Shown piece after piece: positions 56,493 to 64,000 of a stretch of 64,000 nucleotides of DNA. Source of the stretch: Marasmius tenuissimus (taxonomy: Eukaryota > Basidiomycota > Agaricomycetes > Agaricales > Marasmiaceae); the NCBI GenBank assembly GCA_029532415.1, contig JAQOTA010000032.1, forward strand, positions 1 to 64,000, given 5' to 3'. How positions within the stretch are numbered: position 1 is the first letter of the stretch; every line of letters begins with the position of its first letter. Position numbers and translations under genes: made by a program. The notes below the pieces were generated by a model. It worked only from the letters and a program-made list of their open reading frames with translations, did no database searches and was not told the origin of the DNA.

Positions 56493-58177
56493 TTACGATA
56501 GAGTTTGCGATCGTTCGACAACCTTTAGAGCAGATACATCATCCTTCAAATCATCCCTCTCATTTCGACACACGCGGACCCAGTTTTTGGTATACTCCTC
56601 CCTCGTCCTCCACTTGGGGGGAGCCATGCCTCCACTTCCCCGATATCGTTCTCCAATATATAATGCCAGCTCTTCGAGGTTCGAACTGCACACGGCTTCC
56701 CACACCTCCCTCGCAAAATATTCGTCGATTTTGGTGTAAATCCCATTGAATTCCGTATCTTTGGGTGGTAGTACAATGTGTCGCGTACTGGGGTCTTCGG
56801 TGTGGGCGTATAGGAGCTGTGAGCCTCCGAAGGACTCATGGTGTATCCCAAGATCGTAGTGGATTGTAATCCTACGGAGCAACGGGATGGAGGATATGAT
56901 TTTGTATACTTGCTCTTCATTCTCCTGCGGCTCTCGCGTTCGGTTGAGATCAAACTCGAGGTACTCGAGGTGAGGGACCTCAGAGCGAATTAGATCGAGG
57001 TCATCTAGAGTGAGGATAGGTCGAGGCCCTTGCGTACTTTCAATCTGGTGAAGTGACAGTGAACGCAAGCTACCTCCATGATAGAGAACAATGTGGGAGA
57101 GGCTGATATAACCGTGGTAATTGACAATGGAGATGGACTCCAGAGGAGACTGGGAGGATAGGAACTTTTCCAGTATCGATCTGAACTCGTCCTGTGAACC
57201 GTCTCGACCATGTCGGTGGGCCACTTTGAACGTCAAGTGTTTCAACCCATCAAATGTTCTGTTGTCCGTCGCCCAATCCATCCACCTCGTATTAGAAACT
57301 TTGGCTAATTCCAACACCTTGACCTTCTGTAGATCAATGAAAGATTCCCAACGTTGGAGGAGGACGGGGTGCAGAGATTCCCACTTGATCCTCCTAACAT
57401 TAGTTTTCCTCACCGGTCGAGCCACACGAAAACGCTCGCGCTCCTTTGCCTCCTCCGCGTACTGCTCTTGGGTTATAGCATATCGCAAGCGACAGACCTA
57501 CTGCTATAGGCGATGTCCTCCAGGTTCGGTGATAACGCCAAAATCCGCTCGAACGCATCGTTGTAGAAGGGCGTATCCGGTCTTCTATAATTAAGGTGCG
57601 CTTGTATGCTTCTTAAGCAAGGCGACCGTGCCAATGCCTCCTCGTATGGGTCTCCGAACCGAGCAGTAAGATGAAGGCGAGTCCAATTTCTGACATGTAG
57701 GCGGCAATACGGGTGGTTGGCCTCGAGGGCGTCGAGGAGAATGATGGGGGTCCGCTCGGTGCAGTCAAAGATAAGCTCCCAGAGGTTTATTATGCGGGAT
57801 AATAATTGGATGAAACTGCCCCATCTCTCCTGGACAGTCTCTTCCGGGGAAGGTGTGAAGCCAGGCAGGGCGTAAGTGGGTATCAATCTACCATCCATAT
57901 CTTCGCCTAGCCATCGTGCGGATGTCGAGGATACAGTGATCTTCCTAACACTCTTCCAAATCGCAGACTTGGATGGTAGTTGGAGCAACAACCTAAGCTT
58001 TTGGATGCTCTGACTATACGGTTCAAGATCGGAGTCCGGGATGTCTGGATGTGGGACAAAGGAAAATTGGGTAAAATCAAATGTCAACTCTCGGTATATG
58101 AATGGTAGTGCAGCCTCTGAGATGGGTTTGCTGACTCGCAAAAGCGAAAAGATCGAGTGTCGTGAGGAATCGTGGAC
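56493..58177 (-). pseudogene. F-box-like paralogue lacking exon 1 and frameshifted (duplicate of 22851-24685)
   Basis: The exon 2 equivalent starts at 58177 (VHDSSRHSIFSLLRVSKP) and carries the family blocks FDCTERTPIILLDALEANHP, GDPYEEALARSPCLRSI and LSPNLEDIAYSSRS. A frameshift follows near 57490. The second frame continues from EERERF-type sequence through GTFSGLKHL-like HLTFKVAHRH to ERDDLKDDVSALKVVE. Comparison with copy A shows that exon 1, including the ATG and F-box start, was deleted: the spacer jumps from TCGACCATC to CCATTGATG. It cannot encode a full protein. Confidence 0.85.
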
Positions 58178-58651
58178 CTGAATCCCGAGTGAATGATTAC
58201 ATCAATGGGATGGTCGAGAGGGACAAGGAGGTCGAGAGAGCGGCTTGGGTGGCGATGGTGTTTGAATAATTTGGGTCAGGCGGTGTTCATCATGATCTTG
58301 GTCCACCTATTCCCACCAACCCAATATCATTGACTCATCATGCGGACCAGGTCGCTAGTTCGCTATCCCGGGCAACTAGTACGAGACTCGTTTGAAAAGG
58401 CTACGGTATATAAGTCAAGATATAAGGATAGCATTACGCATCTAACTGTGCTTTTTGGTCTACCGCTGAACTCGAATTTCCTCAAGTGGTTGGTGTTGAC
58501 CATGATTTCTATTACTGGAAGGACTGTTCTATATTTACAAAGTTAACCACAGCGCCTTTGAGGGACGGTATCAAAGTACTACATAATCTAAACTTGAACG
58601 AGCGTTGTCAATAATGTGCGCAATTAGGTGATAATTGATGTATGTAGCAGC
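58178..58651. other. Spacer between P450 copy B and the F-box pseudogene
   Basis: Corresponds to 22401-22954 of copy A with the F-box exon 1 deleted. A degraded promoter box AACACCGCC is visible near 58284 on the minus strand. Confidence 0.6.
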
Positions 58652-60582
58652 TTATTCTTTAGCCAGGATCTCAGCGACCTTGTTGTCACGAGGGATCATT
58701 TTGATACGGAAGGGGACGGGGGAACGACCAGAGAGACCATCGTATTCCTTTAAATCGATGGGTTCTTCGGGGATAGATTGGAGATTGAAGGCCCAGATGA
58801 GACGGGCAACGACAAGGAAGATTTCACGTTCAGCGACCCACATCCCGGGGCAGATACGACGACTATCGAGAGGAAGAGCGTTAATGAGAATAAAACCAGC
58901 GAGGACGCGAGACCAACTTACCCAACACCGAACATCCAGTGATCACGCTCGTACGGGTTGGCAAGGTTAGCAGACTCAGAAGCAAGGGTGGAGTCGTTGA
59001 GGTATCTGTCGGGGTTGAACTTGAACGGCTCTGGGTGCCTGGCCGGGTCGTGGTGCATCGTGTAAGTGTTCAAGACAACCACAGTGTCCTTCGGGATGAA
59101 TTGTCCGCGGTAGGTGAAGTCGGCAGAGTTGACGTGGGGAGTTCCGAGCCAGAACGGGTTGTGGCAACGTTCGACTTCCTTGATGATGGCGTGAACGAAG
59201 GGGAGGTTCTTCTCATCTTCAATAGTTGGGAGACGGTCACGGCCAACGACTCGGTCGACTTCCTCCTGTGCCTTCTTCTGGATCTCAGGGTAGGACGGGA
59301 TGAGAGCAGAGAACCATTGCATGATAGATGCGGTCTGAGAAACCAATCAGGACTGAAGATGGCGAAAATTGCATGATAAATACTCACTGTCTCAACACCA
59401 CCAATCATGAAAGCAGAGACCATAATAGCCATATCGAGGTGATCGAGCTCTTCCTCCTCCTTGACTTCAATGAGGTGCTTGACCAAGCAGTCCGGAACCT
59501 TCTCTCCAGCCTTCATGCGCTTCTCCATATCGAGGATCATTCCACCGTACGTCTCGACGAGATCCTTGTTGAGCTGTTCGCCACGCTTGATCATGTAGTT
59601 CCAGTCACCGAGTTTCTGGAGGGCAGGGACGAAATCGGTCAAGTTGGAGACTGGGCCGGTGCAGTTCATGAATTCTCGGGAGAGCTTGAGGGCCTTGGCG
59701 ACGAGAGGGTCGTCAATATTCTCGGTACGCATGCCGAATCCAACAGTCAGCATGTTGTTAAGACTGCATCGTCCAGCGTGAGGCTCTGCAGAGCTTGATA
59801 AGACAATAATCATTGACAACGCGAAGCTAATACTCACGAGGGTTGATAGCGAGGGTACCGTTGCCACCGTGAGCGAGGAGATCCTTGACGAGGATGGTGG
59901 CTTCGTAGTCAAGAACATGAGTGTAGCCATCAACGGCACGAGCGACGAGAGAAGTGGAGGCAATACGACGATGCTTCCTCCACCGATCGTTGTAGGGCTA
60001 ATGAGATATAATGTCAACGATACGTTCTTGTATGACGAAGCGAATAGAGTTCCGACTCACGGTAGCAGTGATACCACGACCAACGAAGATCTTCTTTGAT
60101 TTCAAGAACATCTCCTTTCTGGAAGAGAAGACGGCACCATTGGTCACCATAAGATCCTAGGCATTTCGATGTAAGCACCCCAGCCTTTCGTCTCCCAGAA
60201 CGAATCTCGGACTCACTTTGACGATCTGAGGATCTGAAATCATAAGAAAGAGCTGGTTTCCGAGCCAAACGGAGTACATAGGGCCGTAGCGCTTGGCCCA
60301 GTGATCCAAAGTGAGTTCGGGGAAGTGAGTAAGGAACGGGTGAGACCCTATGGTTAGAAATATACATCAGTCTCCAGCAATTAGGACAGGAGTGCCAATT
60401 TTCGACGCACCAACGATGGGAAGACCAACTGGTCCCGGAGGAATGCCGTTTCCAGCGGCATCCTGGAGTCTTCCACCGAAGAGATATTCTTTCAAGGTTT
60501 TGAAGTACACGAACACCGATGCGAGTACTGAAGCTACGACGACGGTCTGGAGAGAACCGAAGATTTGGAAGATTTCGGACAT
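58652..60582 (-). CDS. Cytochrome P450 monooxygenase, copy B
   Basis: Seven exons with exactly the same lengths as copy A (60582-60411, 60347-60217, 60156-60061, 59997-59838, 59785-59388, 59334-58922, 58862-58652) give 526 residues. All P450 landmarks are conserved, including FMIGGVETT, EVER, FNPDRY and FGVGRRICPG. I find only three residue differences from copy A (positions 9, 28 and 34, all in or beside the N-terminal anchor). At DNA level the exons carry many silent changes and the introns differ more. Probably the same catalytic activity as copy A; substrate unknown. Confidence 0.93.
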
Positions 60583-60905
60583 GGTGGTCGAAAATGTCAA
60601 GTAGTCAAGGGAGAAGAAGTCGAGAGAGAGAGAGAGGAAAAGGATAGTCTAGAGTCTAGAGAAGAGGAGCGAATTCCTCTGTGCTTTTTCTTCCACCCAA
60701 CGTCCGTGCTTTTGTACTCTCAAATGTGCCGTAAAAATTAGCGAGTGGTGTTGCGGTGAAAGGCCTGCGTACTGTAATACATCACTGTGAAGGCGTTGAA
60801 TGTTTTGAGCGATCAAAGATACGGGTTTAGCCGACTTCAGTCCCTCATTCTGGCAGGTTTTGACTTGATTGACGACGAATGCAGTATGGTATCTTGTATT
60901 TGGCC

Positions 60906-62049
60906 TATAGTATTTTCAACTCTTGGGATATAGCCTGTGTAGAGCAGAGATTTCAGCGTCTTCAACGCGCCGACAAAAATCTACCGAGGACAGCATCAAA
61001 AATGATGCAAAGGATCACCAGTGTATATTCTACACCGAGTCGTGATCCGTTAGAGGACAGCTTTCGAACAGTTGGGAGCAGAGTACGGCCGAATTCCGAT
61101 TGAGCCTCGCCGACGCGTCGCTGTTCGTAACACGACATATCCAACTTGTTGATTACTGTGGCACGGTTAGAATTCGAGCCCAAGAAAACGACATTTGTCG
61201 AACCTTTTTGAGCCCGAATTTCCGTGTTTTCCCAATTTATATGCTCAAGAATGTAACATGTTGTATTCTACAAGCATGAGTATAGAAACTGTCAACATAC
61301 CTTTTTCGGCGTCGCCGAAGGTCTGAGACATGTTTTGGGGTCTTGAGCCGAAGTAAGTGATCGTCATTCTCTCACTTGCTCCCCAAAGCCTTGACCTTGT
61401 AAATTCTGAGCACTCAATGAATCGACCTTCGTTAATGCATTGGTAGCAGCCCAAGAAAGTTCGACAACTTCTACGTGCCAGGCCGCAACGGAGATTGAAT
61501 GTTGTGATGACAAACGAACTTTCCGAACTCGGCCCTGGTTGAGAGATGAGTGCTACAAGACTTCAGAACAAGACATTTGACGAGATTGAAAGTTTCTGCA
61601 GGTACAGAACCCAGGGAGAACAAGCGGAGAGTCGCGTTGACGCTTGAGAGAGAGTGGTTAAGGGTAAAGACAGGCGTGAGTGGACATCATCATGGCATCA
61701 TGGTCATGCCGTGGGAAGATTGCTTGGGTAACCGAAAAGAAACCGATGGTCCGGATCCCCTTGCACTGCGTTGATGACCAGCGCTTCAGCAAGAGCGAGC
61801 TCAGCTTCGAGAAAGCCTCCCACTCGGTATGTTTTCGTTTCTTGGACTTCAAATCGATCGGATCATCGTCTGATATCCACCATTGATACGCTTCTGTGGA
61901 GCTTGGAGAAAGAAAAGGAACACTTTCTCGGATAACGATGACTTTTGAAACCTGGGCTTTAGCAGCATGATTCGAGAGGCAGCGGACTTTTGAGCCAGTA
62001 GGTGGCGTATTTATGCTGCTAGACCAAGTCTTTGCTGCATCACTCTCGC
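60906..62049. other. Intergenic, one unassigned ORF
   Basis: A minus-strand ORF of 134 codons (61658-62062) has protein-like composition (KSKKRKHTEWEAFSKLSS) but no recognised domain. It runs into an F-box relic. Not called. Confidence 0.35.
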
Positions 62050-62310
62050 GGCACTTCAACAATCTTTATAGCAGATTCATCATCTCTCACATCATCTCTC
62101 CCATTCCGACATACATGTACCTCTTGCCCAACACTCATGCCTCCTCATCGCCCATGAGTCAAAGCCCACCTCTCTTTTGGATTCCCCAACGCACCGCGCC
62201 TACTTGTCGAGCTTTGATTTTGGATCGCAGAAGGCCCTTCATACCTTCCTGGCGAAATGGCCATCAATTATCGAGCATATCTCGTAGAATGAAAAAATTT
62301 GCATGAATCG
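62050..62310 (-). pseudogene. F-box-like paralogue relic (C-terminal end)
   Basis: On the minus strand CRNGRDDVRDDESAIKIVE matches the family C-terminus CRNERDDLKDDVSALKVVE, and upstream IIDGHFARKV matches TIDGQFARDV. Stops and frameshifts lie between. No 5' part is found. Confidence 0.65.
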
Positions 62311-62685
62311 GTGAGTGTCCAGCTCTGAAATCGCTGATTTCGCACGAACCAGGATAACAAACTTGCAATGGTATCCAATACCGCACCCCGTTGCTCACTG
62401 CAGAATGTACTGGACAACCAAAAGCTGAGAAACGCCTAACTTCTCCTACAGTCGGAACGAATCCCAAAGCAGGTTAGTTCGAATAGGTTCGCAAATCTGC
62501 ACTTTCTCGTTCTTCCAGCTGCTGGCCTTGGTATCCTGGAATTGGAACTAGATATTGGATAGTCACGTTTTGAGCATTGTTTTTCAAAGTTATAGGGCGT
62601 AAGTTTCAAGATTAGATGGCATTCCGGCCTCGGGACTTGAGGTGAGTGGCCAGTATACAGTATCAGTCGGGGCCGAAATTACTTA

Positions 62686-62715
62686 TGTGCACTGCCCTAT
62701 GTGGCCAAGTATATA
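62686..62715 (+). promoter_or_regulatory. F-box family promoter: GCACTGCC box plus TATA
   Basis: GTGCACTGCCC at about 62687-62697 is followed by AGTATATAG at about 62708-62715, 65-90 nt before the exon 1 remnant at 62779. Confidence 0.5.
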
Positions 62716-62778
62716 GTCTCGGAGGTCAAATTATCATCCTCGTCCCTTCTCCCTCTTTCACATCACATCATATCATCA

Positions 62779-63928
62779 TTGACTCTCGGCGGTTTGAGTG
62801 CGGAGCTCCTTGCAGAGATATTCGAACTAGTAAGCCGCTCAGACCATTGGTAAGTACAGATTCATGATTCCTCATGGCACACGATCTTTTCGCTCTTATG
62901 AGTCAGCAGAGTCATATCGGAGGCAGCCTTACCGTTTGCATACCGTGAATCGACGTTTGACTTTACCCAAACCCCTCAGCATGAGGGTGTGGAAAGGTCT
63001 TCGTGTGTGGAAGAACCTTACACGCGCACGCTCCAGCAGATTGATTTATTACTGGATCTCCCGCTCGACCATACGATTTGGAAGAGCGTCAGAAAGGTCA
63101 ATGTTTATTCGACCTTCGTACCATGGCAGCTGGGCGCCGAGAAATATACTAGCGAGTCGCCATTTACACCTTTCGAAGAAGCTGTCCAAGCCAGATGGCA
63201 GTCCTTCAATAGATCTGTATCGGGTGTCGTTCGCCTCGTTATTGATGAAATATGGATAGAATACGCGATGGATCATGGAAGCTTCAAGGGGCTGAAGTAT
63301 CTCGCTTTCAAAATGAACTCACATTCACGTTTCCAAGATTGTTCTCAAATCGACATTGGAGAGATTCCTCTCTTCCCAGCCATCCCTCTCTTCCCTCTCC
63401 ATCACCAAATACCACGGCCACATCGATCTTTCCCTCATTCGTACTGAAGGGGATCTCAATCTCATGCGCTCTGAAGCTCGTTATCTCGAGCACCTGGAAT
63501 TCGATCTCAATCAAACACGTAATCTCGGAGAGAACGAAACAAGGGCATACAAGATCTTGTCCACCTTCCAGTCGCTCGGCAAGATTACGATCCACTACGA
63601 CGTCGGGTTATACCATGAGCACTCCTCATCTTCGAGAGTCTCCAGGGTTGAAAAGAGGACGCCCCCCGAAACGACTGACTTAGACGAAGTATATTCGCCA
63701 GTTGGTGGACGATTTGCGAGAGAGGTGTGGCGGGCTGTGTGTAATTCACGACTCGATGAGCTGGTGCTATACGTAGGAAAACATAGCTCAAGGACTGGAC
63801 TTGGACGGCTTCCTCTCTGGATCTTCAGGAGGGAGCGGGAAGCTAGAAACCGTGTGCGGGTGTCTCGAAATAAGAGGGATGATTTGAGAGATGAATCAGC
63901 CGCTCTCAAGATCGTTGAGGCCCGGTAG
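62779..63928 (+). pseudogene. F-box-like paralogue, degenerate copy near right edge
   Basis: The exon 1 remnant (62779-62829, LTLGGLSAELLAEIFEL) has TTG in place of the start. The exon 2 remnant from 62860 (IHDSSWHTIFSLL) is followed by TGA at 62899-62901 where other copies have Arg. The region between the N-terminal third and the AMDHGSFKGLKYLAFK block is deleted. A frameshift near 63350 then leads to HLEFDLNQTRNLGENE, RFAREVWRAVCNSRLDELVL and KRDDLRDESAALKIVE, ending at TAG 63926-63928. Clearly dead. Confidence 0.85.
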
Positions 63929-64000
63929 CTAGTGAGTAAGGATACGCGTATGTATGGCAGTCATCATTTGCTCTTTGCTCCGATATTCACATCACTCTCC

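Larger units (their letters stand above)
56493..60905 (-). repeat. Segmental duplication, copy B (P450 + F-box block, inverted)
   Basis: Inverted counterpart of 20155-24685, covering the P450 upstream region (to about 60905), the P450, the spacer and the F-box pseudogene. Confidence 0.85.

Noticed and set aside
61658..62062. 134-codon minus-strand ORF
   Set aside because: Composition is plausible, but it runs into an F-box relic and matches no known family.

Overview
The window looks like nuclear DNA of a basidiomycete fungus, most likely an agaricomycete. Genes are split by many short (about 45-70 nt) GT-AG introns. Several proteins belong to typical fungal families, among them a DUF6593-like protein, cytochromes P450 and an expanded F-box family. 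All gene models here were spliced by eye from the sequence.

Layout. 1-386: 5' part of a UBC1/UBE2K-type E2 gene (minus). 3139-5251: F-box protein. 5.4-7.7 kb: a relic and an intact member (5928-7724, minus) of a local F-box paralogue family that recurs throughout the window. 9091-9652: small membrane-anchored basic protein. 11038-12616: a different F-box-like protein with an acidic insert. 14138-14847: AP-2 sigma adaptor subunit (minus). 15685-18229: 15-exon secreted FAD sugar-lactone-oxidase-like enzyme (minus). 20.15-24.7 kb: a P450 gene followed by an intact F-box paralogue. 25.3-39.3 kb: two more broken F-box paralogues, the second split by a 9173-bp, very young Ty1/copia retrotransposon (28937-38109, minus). 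41.6-50.0 kb: three copies of an unrecognised two-exon gene family around an intact GLO3-type ArfGAP gene (43341-45114), plus a duplicated and truncated ArfGAP fragment. 50.5-52.0 kb: a DUF6593-like gene split by a 741-bp non-autonomous hAT element. 53.9-64 kb: four more broken F-box paralogues and a second, intact P450 (58652-60582, minus).

How it fits together. Three conserved housekeeping genes (E2, AP-2 sigma, ArfGAP) and the oxidase sit among fast-turnover DNA. That DNA is built by segmental duplication: P450 + F-box as an inverted pair about 36 kb apart, and ArfGAP + family gene as a direct pair about 4 kb apart. It is broken by copia, hAT and TA-target MITE insertions. Of roughly ten F-box paralogue loci only two (5928-7724 and 22851-24685) are intact. 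The two P450 copies differ at only three residues I could find, although their neighbouring F-box copies have diverged strongly. No CRISPR, rRNA or confident tRNA was seen. The best candidates for something undescribed are the three-copy small family (one copy with a duplicated second exon), the shared promoter motif of the F-box paralogues, and the extra-long gag region with an in-frame UGA in the copia element.
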